From contig AFXB01000010.1 of assembly GCA_000238815.2 (NCBI GenBank), positions 186,001 to 250,000 on the forward strand: DNA of 64,000 bases, in the 5' to 3' direction. Source of the DNA: SAR116 cluster alpha proteobacterium HIMB100. GTDB lineage: Bacteria; Pseudomonadota; Alphaproteobacteria; Puniceispirillales; Puniceispirillaceae. Shown piece after piece: positions 43,270 through 51,411 of the stretch; position 1 is the first letter of the stretch; every line of letters starts with the position of its first letter. Position numbers and translations under genes: made by a program. The notes beneath the pieces were generated by a model that was given only the letters and a program-made list of their open reading frames with translations, made no database searches and was not told the DNA's origin.

Positions 43270-44069
43270 CAGCTCTGCTCCCCCGGACGAGCATTTAGCT
43301 GAGGGCCAGCATCAAGCTGAGGGACAGTAAATATATCAGCCGCGCTCAGCACCGGCACTGCACAAGCCTCTCCATCAAGTTTCAGCAGACCTGAACCGGC
43401 CTCATCAAGGCCCAGCCAGTCTGCCACACGCCCGTCAGCGCTGCGCAGCTCAACCTGTTTTTCGGTGCGGTTTGACCACATATCATGTACTGGCCGAAAG
43501 CCCTCTTCTTCCCATTTATGCACCCACACCAGAAAATGACGACAGCAGGCCTCAAGCAACCGAATGCGGGAAATAAAGCCCGCCCCTTCTTCTTCTAAAG
43601 AGGTATTTGCCATCCGATAGTCAAGCGGCAGATCATCCATCTGGCTGGTCAGACGCAGACGGGCAGATACCACCATCCAGGCCGGTATTGTCTGGTCTGC
43701 GGCCAGCGGACCCTGGACCAGCTGAATCGCTCCGGCAACACCGCGGTTAAACAAAATCGTGCCGGGAAACTGGTAGGTGACCACCACCTCAGGCGGGGCC
43801 AGTGCGCCAACAGCATCACCAACCGCCACCATCAGCGCATGATGCATCTGTGCTGCGGTTGCGGCATCCACTTCCGGGGCCAGGGTGAGCGCGAAATCAA
43901 GCAAGGGGCCTGACGGCGCATAACAGACAAGCCCGACCTCACCAGCAGCTGCTTTGGCCACTGCTTTGGCCTGAACATCTCCTGTGTCAACCGCTTCAGC
44001 ACGAAGCAGAGGCGGCAGTTGTGGCGGGGTGCTTTCATCTGCGGGATCAGGTTCATAATACAGGCTCAT
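43269..44069 (-). CDS. Biotin/lipoate protein ligase-like protein
   Basis: A 266-residue protein related to the ligase catalytic fold (BPL/LplA). The core contains LLDFALTLAPEVD, VVVTYQFPGTILFNRGVAGAIQL and WMVVSARLRLTSQ, and a C-terminal SH3-like DUF4444 segment (VADWLGLDEAGSGLLKLDGE). The usual GRGR-type lipoyl-AMP loop is not apparent, so it may have lost or changed ligase activity. Its start overlaps the Mrp gene stop by 4 bp. Position suggests a role with its neighbours in formate dehydrogenase maturation (inference). Confidence 0.72.
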   Translation of the reverse strand: MSLYYEPDPADESTPPQLPPLLRAEAVDTGDVQAKAVAKAAAGEVGLVCYAPSGPLLDFALTLAPEVDAATAAQMHHALMVAVGDAVGALAPPEVVVTYQFPGTILFNRGVAGAIQLVQGPLAADQTIPAWMVVSARLRLTSQMDDLPLDYRMANTSLEEEGAGFISRIRLLEACCRHFLVWVHKWEEEGFRPVHDMWSNRTEKQVELRSADGRVADWLGLDEAGSGLLKLDGEACAVPVLSAADIFTVPQLDAGPQLNARPGEQS

Positions 44070-45157
44070 GATGTACCCTCCGGTTTCAGATCTGCCCGCT
44101 CAATCAGGCTGACAGCAATCTGTTTGTAAGCAGCCGCATGCGGCGAGTTCGGCTCAGACAGGATAATCGGCATGCCTGAATCAGAGCCTTGCCTGACCGC
44201 CATCGATAACGGAATATCGCCTAACAGATCAATACCGCGGCGACGGGCTTCTTCAGCAGCCCCGCCTTCACCGAATATATGATCTGTGCGGCCACAGTCA
44301 GGGCAGTGCCAGACGGCCATATTCTGGACCATACCCAGAACCGGCACACCAGCCTTTTCAAACATGGTCAGGGCTTTGACCACATCCAGCAGGGCGATAT
44401 CCTGGGGGGTGGAGACAATCACTGCGCCTGCCAGATTGACCTGTTGGGCCAGCGATATCTGGATATCCCCTGTGCCCGGAGGCAGGTCAATGACAATCAC
44501 ATCCAGCTCGCCCCAAGCGACCGCATTCAGCATTTGCGTCAGAGCTGACTGGACCATCGGCCCGCGCCAAATCATCGCCGTATCATCCGGGACCAGCAGC
44601 CCCATAGACATTAATTTAATGCCATAATTTTCAAGTGGCGCCACCATCTCGCCACCGACAGCAGGCGGCTTGCCAGACACCCCCAGCATACGCGGCTGAG
44701 ACGGGCCATACACATCTGCATCAAGCAGCCCCACACGAAGCCCTTCCAGCTTGAGCGCAAGCGCCAGATTCACGGCTGTTGTTGATTTGCCGACCCCGCC
44801 TTTGCCAGAAGCCACCGCAACAAACCGGCGGACTTTGCTTTCCAGGATTTTTTCGCGGGTCTGGCCAGCCTGCGCTTCAGAAGACGATGCTGTTTGCGCA
44901 GCCGCGCGGCTTTCATGAGCGGTGACGATGACTGTCGCACTGGTCACTCCTTCGATGGCCAGGGCAGCCTGTTCAGCAGCTTTCCGGATCGGCTCCATTG
45001 CCGGCCCGCGATGCGGCGGAACCGCCAGCATGAAGCTGATGTTACTATCTTTTATCTGAATGCCCTGAACCAGCCCAAGCGAGACGATATCGCTGTTCTG
45101 AGACGGATCTTCAACTGCAGACAATGCCGCCAAAATCTGATCAGCTGTCACGGCCAT
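44066..45157 (-). CDS. Mrp/ApbC-family iron-sulfur carrier ATPase
   Basis: A 363-residue P-loop NTPase that holds and transfers Fe-S clusters. The N-terminal MIP18-like domain (residues 1-90) is followed by the deviant Walker A VASGKGGVGKSTTAVNLALAL, the DADVYGPSQPRMLG block and DLPPGTGD; the carrier CxxC is in HCPDCGRTDHIFG. The start overlaps the DUF6494 stop by one base. A second Mrp-type copy dedicated to formate dehydrogenase would fit the Fe-S-rich neighbours. Confidence 0.9.
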   Translation of the reverse strand: MAVTADQILAALSAVEDPSQNSDIVSLGLVQGIQIKDSNISFMLAVPPHRGPAMEPIRKAAEQAALAIEGVTSATVIVTAHESRAAAQTASSSEAQAGQTREKILESKVRRFVAVASGKGGVGKSTTAVNLALALKLEGLRVGLLDADVYGPSQPRMLGVSGKPPAVGGEMVAPLENYGIKLMSMGLLVPDDTAMIWRGPMVQSALTQMLNAVAWGELDVIVIDLPPGTGDIQISLAQQVNLAGAVIVSTPQDIALLDVVKALTMFEKAGVPVLGMVQNMAVWHCPDCGRTDHIFGEGGAAEEARRRGIDLLGDIPLSMAVRQGSDSGMPIILSEPNSPHAAAYKQIAVSLIERADLKPEGTS

Positions 45158-45399
45158 CAGCTGTCTTTTGCCTCTGGCAGAATCAGATCAGCCTGAATTT
45201 CGTGGCTGAATTCAAGTTTGGCGATGTGAATGGTTGCGGTCACCGCCATCTTGTCGCCTGGGCGCGCGCCGCTCTGAACACGGGCCTGCAGGGCCTCTTC
45301 CAGCTGCTGATGCGTGGTCACCCCCAGCTGTTTCAGGAATTTGCGCATCGCCACCTCGCTGGCGCTCATTTCGGTCATATCTGGTTTTCTGTCTGACAT
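45157..45399 (-). CDS. DUF6494-like small protein
   Basis: An 80-residue soluble protein with a helical segment AMRKFLKQLGVTTHQQLEEALQARVQSG and an immunoglobulin-like C-terminal beta part. It matches my recollection of DUF6494. First gene of the coupled run DUF6494, Mrp, ligase-like, DUF6505-like, DUF6352-like. Function unknown. Confidence 0.7.
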   Translation of the reverse strand: MSDRKPDMTEMSASEVAMRKFLKQLGVTTHQQLEEALQARVQSGARPGDKMAVTATIHIAKLEFSHEIQADLILPEAKDS

Positions 45400-45438
45400 G
45401 GTCTTGTTCCCTTTTTAATCATTTCTATCTTCAGCTGG

Positions 45439-45870
45439 TTATTGATACCGCACAGTGCCGCCTAAATCTTTTACCGGCACAGTATCGACATAGGTCAGGA
45501 TCGCATCGACTTCATCGGGAGTGAGAAAAATCTGTTTGGTGGTGGCCAGCAGATCTTTGGGGCGTTCAGGTGATATGCCCTCAACCTGAACCACTGAGGG
45601 ATGCGGCAACAAGGACCAGAAGGCGGCAAACCTGTCCTGCCAGTCCGGCAAAGATTTAATCGCCCCGAAAGAGGGGGTAGAACCAATGCCGCCATATTTA
45701 TTCAAATCACCCACCACATGACAACGCGTGCAATGCTGACGGACCAGCTTTTCGCCCTGTTTCAGCAGCGCGCTTTGTTCAGCCTGAACAGCAGACACAC
45801 TGACAAGGCTGGTCATCCCCAGGACAAGACCGGTGAGCAAGCTTGTAAAGCGGAACAAAGAGCGTGTCAT
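45439..45870 (-). CDS. Periplasmic c-type cytochrome
   Basis: A 143-residue protein with a signal peptide (about 1-30, ending VQA) and a single haem site CTRCH at residues 46-50. The rest (GGIGSTPSFGAIKSLPDWQDRFAAFW, then DEVDAILTYVDTV) looks like a small class I cytochrome domain. No clear axial methionine segment before the last helix is seen, so the sixth ligand is uncertain. On the same strand as the accessory genes, 39 bases upstream of DUF6494. Confidence 0.8.
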   Translation of the reverse strand: MTRSLFRFTSLLTGLVLGMTSLVSVSAVQAEQSALLKQGEKLVRQHCTRCHVVGDLNKYGGIGSTPSFGAIKSLPDWQDRFAAFWSLLPHPSVVQVEGISPERPKDLLATTKQIFLTPDEVDAILTYVDTVPVKDLGGTVRYQ

Positions 45871-45890
45871 TATCTGGCTCCGTTAACAGA

Positions 45891-46184
45891 TCATAACGCA
45901 GGGTCAGCCATATTTTCACGCAGCATATCCTGAAACTGTGCGGTCATATGGGTGATCCAGGCGTCCTGATCGTCAATATCAACGACATTTTTGCCCACAT
46001 GGCCGGTGTAACGGGCGGCGGCATACATCAACGCAAAATGAAGTTCTGTTGCCAGAATTTTTTTGTTTCGATCATTGGCAAGAGAAATAAACTGATCGGC
46101 AACGCGCAGGAACGCGTCCTGATCCAGAACGCCTTTTTGTTTGGTTTGCGGGCGGTGATGCCACTGTGGCAGGTCCATTTTCAT
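45891..46184 (-). CDS. DUF3144-like small protein
   Basis: A 97-residue helical soluble protein. The segment FLRVADQFISLAND, then ALMYAAARYTGHV and FQDMLRENMADPA agrees with DUF3144. Transcribed with the cytochrome gene 20 bases downstream. Role unknown. Confidence 0.72.
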   Translation of the reverse strand: MKMDLPQWHHRPQTKQKGVLDQDAFLRVADQFISLANDRNKKILATELHFALMYAAARYTGHVGKNVVDIDDQDAWITHMTAQFQDMLRENMADPAL

Positions 46185-46239
46185 AATCTCCGTATCAGAT
46201 GTTTATCTTCATCTTTGTTGTTTATCTATTTCCGTGTAA

Positions 46240-46632
46240 TCAGACCGCCTGATGGTCTGTCAGCCAGGCTTTCAGATCAGATGACTGGGCCTGGATCTGG
46301 CGATCCTGTTCGTAATACCGTGAAATCAGCTCAGCCCCCAGCTCTGTCAGCTCGAGGGCGTTATCCGAACTCCCAACCGATCTGACAAGTGGTGCTGCAA
46401 AGCCATCTGACATCAGTTTGAGCAGGCTTGAGGCCCGGTCCTCTGGCATCGCCATCGCCGCAGCCGCCAGGGTAAGTGAGCCTGTATTGCCAATCTGCTG
46501 CAGCAGATTGATCTGGCCCAGACCTACCGTCGCCCGCCCCACAAACAATTTCAGGCGGATCCCGGCCGGCCGAACGGCCTGGTCTGCGGCAAAGCGGTCT
46601 GGCCGAACAGCCTTAGAGGACATAGATGACAT
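46240..46632 (-). CDS. ModE-like winged-helix regulator without metal-binding domain
   Basis: 130 residues from the chosen start. The central part (ATVGLGQINLLQQIGNTGSLTLAAAAMAM, then LELTELGAELISRYYEQDRQ) has the layout of the ModE N-terminal DNA-binding domain, but no molybdate-binding MOP/TOBE domain follows. The ATG at 46632 has a GGGGG ribosome site about 8 bases upstream; the frame to 46725 is not needed. It faces away from tupA, so it probably controls the tungstate-binding protein. How it would sense oxyanion without a binding domain is unclear. Confidence 0.72.
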   Translation of the reverse strand: MSSMSSKAVRPDRFAADQAVRPAGIRLKLFVGRATVGLGQINLLQQIGNTGSLTLAAAAMAMPEDRASSLLKLMSDGFAAPLVRSVGSSDNALELTELGAELISRYYEQDRQIQAQSSDLKAWLTDHQAV

Positions 46633-46704
46633 CACAACTGCCCCCTTAACAGGCGTGAAAAGAAACCCTTGTGCCGATGCCGCCCTCGCCGTTAAGATGC
46701 TGGC

Positions 46705-46740
46705 CTGTCTGATTATGAATATCACATCATGACCAGACAG
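46705..46740. promoter_or_regulatory. Inverted repeat between the ModE-like gene and tupA
   Basis: CTGTCTG (46705-46711) and CAGACAG (46734-46740) form a 7-bp inverted repeat with 22 bases between, in the divergent promoter of the ModE-like regulator and tupA. A candidate operator; it does not match the E. coli ModE box. Confidence 0.45.
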
Positions 46741-46781
46741 CTGCGTTCGCGACCATCAGCGTATTGAGACTAAATATTGCC

Positions 46782-47636
46782 ATGAAACTGCCCTATCAGA
46801 GCAAGGCTGCGTTCCGCCTGATAAAAACTGCTTTTCTGCTCTGGACCTGTTCTGTGCAGATCAGCCTGGCCGCGCAGCCTTATATTTTGTTGCAATCCAC
46901 CACATCAACGCTGAATTCAGGCTTATATGATCATATTCTGCCCCGCTTCCGTGAGGATACCGGAATTGAGGTCCGTGTGGTGGCGGTCGGATCAGGTCAG
47001 GCCTTGCGAAATGCGGCAAATTGTGACGGAGATGCGGTACTGGCCCATGCCCCTGAAGATGAGCTGGCCTTTATGGCACAGGGTTATGGGCTGTCCCGTC
47101 TGCCGGTCATGGAAAACCGCTTTATTGTGCTGGGCCCGCAAAATGACCCGGCCGGTGTTTCACAGGCATCTTCAGTTACCGAAGCATTTCAGCTTATCGC
47201 CGATAAAGGCGTTCGGTTTCTGTCGCGCGGGGATGACAGCGGCACCCATCAGGCAGAACGTGCCTTATGGGCTGAAGCCGGCATTGATATCAGCGCGCCT
47301 GACGGCAGCTGGTATCTGGAGGCTGGTCAGGGAATGGGCGCCAGCATTAATCTGGCGGTGCAGTTACAGGCTTATTTACTGAGCGACATCAGTACCTGGC
47401 GCGCCTTTGCCAATAAAGCAGATCATAAGATCCTGTTCCAGAGTGCTGAGGCTGCGCTGGCCAACCGCTACAGCATTATAACGCTCAGCCCTGCACATTG
47501 CCCGACAGTTCATCATGACGGGGCCAAACAATTTGCCGACTGGCTGACCGATCAGGCTGGACAGAAACAGATTGCCAGCTTTCAGCTGAATGGCCAGCAG
47601 ATGTTTACCCCTATCGCCGGACATAGTGAAAAATGA
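46782..47636 (+). CDS. tupA: Tungstate-type ABC transporter binding protein
   Basis: 284 residues: a signal peptide ending SLAAQP, then a periplasmic binding protein with the family's anion-binding TTSTLNSGLYD, followed by CDGDAVLAHAPEDE, NRFIVLGPQNDPAG and FLSRGDDSGTHQAERALW, all typical of TupA. The frame starts with TTG at 46764; the ATG at 46782 gives a normal signal peptide. The permease and ATPase that it serves lie 38 kb away (tupB and tupC), so the transporter genes are split. Confidence 0.88.
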   Translation: MKLPYQSKAAFRLIKTAFLLWTCSVQISLAAQPYILLQSTTSTLNSGLYDHILPRFREDTGIEVRVVAVGSGQALRNAANCDGDAVLAHAPEDELAFMAQGYGLSRLPVMENRFIVLGPQNDPAGVSQASSVTEAFQLIADKGVRFLSRGDDSGTHQAERALWAEAGIDISAPDGSWYLEAGQGMGASINLAVQLQAYLLSDISTWRAFANKADHKILFQSAEAALANRYSIITLSPAHCPTVHHDGAKQFADWLTDQAGQKQIASFQLNGQQMFTPIAGHSEK

Positions 47637-48220
47637 AAATATCCACGGCACCGCCTTCAGCCTTCATCCTTGGCGCGATTGACCAATGGATGGCACAGCA
47701 GCCGGAGCGGAAGAGGATAGAGCTGGTTGATCTGGCCTGCGGGACCGGACGACATGTCACAGCCCTTCTTGATCGCGGCTATCCGGCCTGTGTTCAGATC
47801 ACGGCAGCGGATATCAATACCGGTCATCTGGAGACCATGCTGGCGGGTCTGCCAAAAGACGCGCCGGTCAGGACAGTTTGCACAGATTTGGAGCAGGACG
47901 GCGCAGTATTAGCTGCGCTTCTGGGACAGGCTCAGTTTGATCTGGTCCTGGTGACCAATTATCTGCACCGCCCGTTACTGGGACAGATGTTCGGGCTGGT
48001 CAGGCCGGGCGGGCTGATTTTATATGAAACCTTCGGTCAGGGAAATGAAGCATTTGGCAAGCCGTCAAACCCCGATTTTCTGCTCGCTGAAGATGAGCTT
48101 ATGTCTGTTGTACCTGATGATTTCACAATCGCTCACCAGTTTTTCGGCCAGCGGCAGACGCTGTATCATGAGCGGCCGCCAGCGATTATCTGCCAGCTGG
48201 CGGCTCAGCGCGGCAGATAA
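47633..48220 (+). CDS. Class I SAM-dependent methyltransferase
   Basis: A 195-residue Rossmann-fold methyltransferase with motif I LVDLACGTGRHVTAL, an acidic residue in ITAADINTGHL, and motif IV region FDLVLVTNYLHRPLL with RPGGLILYETFG. It resembles TehB/tellurite-resistance-type small methyltransferases, but the substrate is unknown. Its start overlaps the tupA stop by 4 bp, so its job may relate to metal or oxyanion handling. Confidence 0.8.
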   Translation: MKISTAPPSAFILGAIDQWMAQQPERKRIELVDLACGTGRHVTALLDRGYPACVQITAADINTGHLETMLAGLPKDAPVRTVCTDLEQDGAVLAALLGQAQFDLVLVTNYLHRPLLGQMFGLVRPGGLILYETFGQGNEAFGKPSNPDFLLAEDELMSVVPDDFTIAHQFFGQRQTLYHERPPAIICQLAAQRGR

Positions 48221-48229
48221 GCTGTGTGT

Positions 48230-49693
48230 TTATTTTGTACCGATTGACCGGCCTGCCCCTTCAGGAAGCGGCAATACTGCATGCGCCCTGGCCATCGCTT
48301 CGATACGGTTGGCCATTGGCGCCTGGAACGGTGCTGTTCGGCCAGCCTTCATATCAACATGAAGCCACATCTGTTCAGCTGTTGCCACCTCAACACCAGC
48401 TGCTGTGACGCAGGAATGCCACAGCCTGACACGTTTTTCATCAGCACTGATAATTTGTGTGGTGACATAAAGCACATCCCCCAGCTTGGCTTCCGCCAAA
48501 TGCCGCAGATGCGTTTCAACCGTATAGACGCTGTAGCCCTGGTCCAGATAATCGCGATCAAGACCCAAATCTTCCAGCAACACATCAGAGGCTTCGCTCA
48601 TTACCTGGAGATAGCGAAATTCAGTCATATGACCATTATAGTCAATCCAGGAGGGCAGGACTTCTGCTTTATGTTCACGATAGGGAACCTGTTGTTCAGG
48701 CAAAGTCGGCGGCAACTGGGTCCGGCGCGCCTCGTCCCAGCCTGACAGCACAGACCCTGCTGCCCAGTGATGGTCTTTCAATACTTTCAAAAACCCGACC
48801 AGATTGCGGTCACGCGCCCGTTCAAGTTCACGAATGGTCAGATGTCCTGATTGAGCATCAGACTGGCTAGCGATGGTGTCAATCAGCTCGTCAGTCAGGT
48901 CCGGCACATCCATCAGCTTGGTCCAGGGCCAAGCCAGAGCCGGGCCAAATTGCGCAATGAAATGACGCATGCCCGCTTCACCACCAGCCACACGATAGGT
49001 CTCAAACAGGCCCATCTGGGCCCAGCGCAGACCAAAACCATGGGTGATGATATCGTCAATATCTTTGGTGGTCGCAATACCGTCATTGACCAGCCACAAC
49101 GCCTCTCGCCAGACTGCCTCAAGCAGGCGATCGCCAATATGTGCGTCAATCTCGCCAGCAATTATCACCGGCTTCATGCCGATTTCATCCAGCATATCCT
49201 TTGCTTTGAGAATATAGCTGTTCTCTGTACCGCCCACCAGCTCTACCACAGGAAGCAGATACACAGGGTTGTAGGGATGTGCGACAATAATCTGCTCTGC
49301 ACAGGCCGCCCCTTCACGCAGCTGGGTTGGGGTAAAGCCAGAGGTGGAAGAGGCAATCACGCTGCCTTCACCTGCATGCTCTTGAATATCTGCAAAGACC
49401 TGATGTTTGATAGTCAGCCGTTCAGGAACAGATTCCTGTATCCAGTGCGCACCAGACACGGCCTGTTCCAGCGTCTGGCAAAAGACAAGCCGCCCTTCAT
49501 CTGGCAAGCTAATATCGGCCAGCAAAGGCAGGCTGGCCCGGGCATTGTCCAGAACCTCACCTATTTTGCGGTGGGCATCAGGGTCCGGGTCAAAAATATG
49601 CACCGTCCAGCCATTCAAAAGGAACCTGGCCGCCCAGCCGCCGCCGATAACGCCGCCCCCAATAATCGCTGCTGTTTTTGCCATATCTCTCAT
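48230..49693 (-). CDS. lcdH: L-carnitine dehydrogenase fused to thioesterase
   Basis: 487 residues in two parts. Residues 1-320 are a 3-hydroxyacyl-CoA dehydrogenase-type NAD enzyme (GGGVIGGGWAARFLLNGW; active-site region VAHPYNPVYLLPVVELV), matching carnitine 3-dehydrogenases. Residues 345-470 are a hotdog thioesterase (DYNGHMTEFRYL, VETHLRHLAEAKLGD). Together with the BKACE gene 20 bases upstream, this gives carnitine to dehydrocarnitine, then betainyl-CoA, then glycine betaine. AAGGA lies 9 bases before the ATG. Confidence 0.9.
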   Translation of the reverse strand: MRDMAKTAAIIGGGVIGGGWAARFLLNGWTVHIFDPDPDAHRKIGEVLDNARASLPLLADISLPDEGRLVFCQTLEQAVSGAHWIQESVPERLTIKHQVFADIQEHAGEGSVIASSTSGFTPTQLREGAACAEQIIVAHPYNPVYLLPVVELVGGTENSYILKAKDMLDEIGMKPVIIAGEIDAHIGDRLLEAVWREALWLVNDGIATTKDIDDIITHGFGLRWAQMGLFETYRVAGGEAGMRHFIAQFGPALAWPWTKLMDVPDLTDELIDTIASQSDAQSGHLTIRELERARDRNLVGFLKVLKDHHWAAGSVLSGWDEARRTQLPPTLPEQQVPYREHKAEVLPSWIDYNGHMTEFRYLQVMSEASDVLLEDLGLDRDYLDQGYSVYTVETHLRHLAEAKLGDVLYVTTQIISADEKRVRLWHSCVTAAGVEVATAEQMWLHVDMKAGRTAPFQAPMANRIEAMARAHAVLPLPEGAGRSIGTK

Positions 49694-49713
49694 ATTTGTC
49701 TGTCCTTTTCTGC

Positions 49714-50625
49714 TCAGGCAGGGCTGCGCTTTTCAAGCTGCAGCTCGGCCCGCACCTCGTCAGGGGTCATCAGGCCAACCCCCATCCGGTCAATAATCTC
49801 AGCTGCCTTGGTGACCAGCTGGTCATTGGTGGCCAGAACACCGCGTTCCAGATACAGATTATCCTCGAGCCCCACACGCACATTGCCGCCCGCCAGAACC
49901 GCCGCCGCCACATAAGGCAGTTCATGTCGGCCAATGGAAAACGCCGAAAAGGTCCAGCTGTCCGGTAGATTATTGACCATGGCCATCAGCGTATTCAGAT
50001 CATCAGGCGCGCCCCAGGGAATCCCCATACAGAGCTGAACCATCACCGGGTCTTCGATCAGCCCTTCTGAGACCAGCTGTTTGGCCAGCCACAAATGACC
50101 TGTATCAAAGGCTTCAATTTCCGGCCGCACACCCAGATCACGCATCATCCCGGCCATCGCGCGCAACATGCCGGGTGTATTGGTCATCACGTAATCAGCT
50201 TCAGCAAAATTCATCGTCCCGCAGTCAAGCGTGCAAATTTCCGGACGGCATTCAGCGACATGGGACACCCTGTCTTCAGCAGAAGCCATGTCGGTTCCGG
50301 CCGCATTCAGGGGCAGAGGCGCATCAGGCGGGCCAGTCACCAGATCACCGCCCATGCCCGCAGTCAGATTGAGGACCATATCCACATCCGCTGCCCTGAC
50401 CCGGTCTGTGACTTCGCGATACAGGGCCACATCACGTGCAGGGGCCCCTGTTTCAGGGTCACGCACATGGCAATGCACCACTGCCGCACCAGCCTTTGCC
50501 GCAGCAATGGCCGCATCAGCGATTTGCTGTGGGCTGCGCGGGACATGCGGGCTTTTGTCCTGAGTGCCACCAGAACCGGTGATGGCTGCGGTGATGAAGA
50601 CTTTTTTACGCATAGACAAGGGCAT
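49714..50625 (-). CDS. Beta-keto acid cleavage enzyme (DUF849), dehydrocarnitine type
   Basis: A 303-residue Zn-dependent TIM-barrel BKACE enzyme that splits a beta-keto acid with acetyl-CoA. Visible family blocks are ITAAITGSGGTQDKSPHVPRSP, the metal-binding histidines in VVHCHVRDPETG, LNLTAGMGGD, and the C-terminal GGNVRVGLEDNLYLERG. Next to the carnitine dehydrogenase-thioesterase, its substrate is almost certainly dehydrocarnitine, yielding acetoacetate and betainyl-CoA. AAGGA 10 bases upstream supports the ATG at 50625. Confidence 0.9.
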   Translation of the reverse strand: MPLSMRKKVFITAAITGSGGTQDKSPHVPRSPQQIADAAIAAAKAGAAVVHCHVRDPETGAPARDVALYREVTDRVRAADVDMVLNLTAGMGGDLVTGPPDAPLPLNAAGTDMASAEDRVSHVAECRPEICTLDCGTMNFAEADYVMTNTPGMLRAMAGMMRDLGVRPEIEAFDTGHLWLAKQLVSEGLIEDPVMVQLCMGIPWGAPDDLNTLMAMVNNLPDSWTFSAFSIGRHELPYVAAAVLAGGNVRVGLEDNLYLERGVLATNDQLVTKAAEIIDRMGVGLMTPDEVRAELQLEKRSPA

Positions 50626-50675
50626 GGGCTGGCATCCTTTTCAGGGGCATGATAAATTGAAACGGGTTTATTCTA

Positions 50676-50688
50676 CTCTTATTAAGAG
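50676..50688. promoter_or_regulatory. Palindrome in the divergent promoter of the carnitine genes and hisI
   Basis: CTCTTA-T-TAAGAG is a perfect 6-bp inverted repeat with a one-base centre, 50 bases upstream of the BKACE start in AT-rich DNA. A possible operator for the carnitine operon; no regulator gene lies beside it. Confidence 0.35.
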
Positions 50689-50773
50689 AGATGTTGTTTA
50701 AAAAAATACAGATAATTTCGCTGAAAATTACCCTAAACACGTCATTCCGGCCACACAGCAGAAAGACCGCATT

Positions 50774-51169
50774 ATGACAGATAAGATTTTGTTGCCAGAC
50801 GGGCTGACCTTTAATGCTGACGACCTGATCCCCGCTATCGCTCAGCAATATGATACAGGCGAGGTATTAATGATGGCCTGGATGAACAAAGACAGCCTGG
50901 CTGAGACGCTGGCCACAGGGCGGGTCTGTTACTGGTCACGTTCCCGCCGCAGCTTCTGGCGCAAGGGCGATACATCAGGCCATATCCAGAAACTGATAGA
51001 GCTGCGATATGATTGTGACGGCGATACAGTCCTGGTGCTTGTCGACCAGACCGGGGCTGCCTGTCACGAAGGCAGCCGCAGCTGTTTCACCTGCAAGGTG
51101 GACAGCAACGGGGATGTCAGCAGGGCAGATACCGCGCTGCCGACAAAGGTAAAGGATAGCTTAATATGA
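50774..51169 (+). CDS. hisI: Phosphoribosyl-AMP cyclohydrolase HisI
   Basis: A 131-residue metal enzyme of histidine synthesis that opens the adenine ring of PR-AMP. The family blocks EVLMMAWMNKDSLAETLATG, YWSRSRRSFWRKGDTSGH, DCDGDTVLVLVDQTG and the zinc-binding CHEGSRSCF are all present. There is no fused HisE part. Its stop overlaps the next small gene by 4 bp. Confidence 0.95.
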   Translation: MTDKILLPDGLTFNADDLIPAIAQQYDTGEVLMMAWMNKDSLAETLATGRVCYWSRSRRSFWRKGDTSGHIQKLIELRYDCDGDTVLVLVDQTGAACHEGSRSCFTCKVDSNGDVSRADTALPTKVKDSLI

Positions 51170-51354
51170 CCGACAAGCCGCCAGTCATCACTGTATCGAA
51201 AGAAACCATCTGGCATCTGACCTGCGGGGCATGTGGTTATTACTGGACCGTGCCAACAATGAAAGAGGCAGATGACCCGACCAGACGATCATGGACCTGC
51301 CCGCTTTGTGCGACCAAAAGCGCGGCTGAACGTGTGGACAGTGCTGGTGCATAA
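51166..51354 (+). CDS. Small zinc-ribbon protein coupled to hisI
   Basis: A 62-residue protein with two CxxC pairs (CGAC about residue 20 and CPLC near 46) 23 residues apart, which would hold one zinc. The start codon overlaps the hisI stop by 4 bp (ATGA), so the two are translated together. No family recognised. It could be a zinc-handling helper of the zinc-dependent HisI, or an unrelated RNA/DNA-binding protein. Confidence 0.65.
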   Translation: MTDKPPVITVSKETIWHLTCGACGYYWTVPTMKEADDPTRRSWTCPLCATKSAAERVDSAGA

Positions 51355-51411
51355 ATGGCCTGGGCGCATCACTGGTCTGAACGCATAAATAGTCCCCGGC
51401 GAAGCAACGGT

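Noticed and set aside
50606-50848. 80-codon minus-strand frame across the hisI promoter
   Set aside because: It covers the divergent control region and overlaps hisI; composition is not protein-like and no ribosome site is seen.
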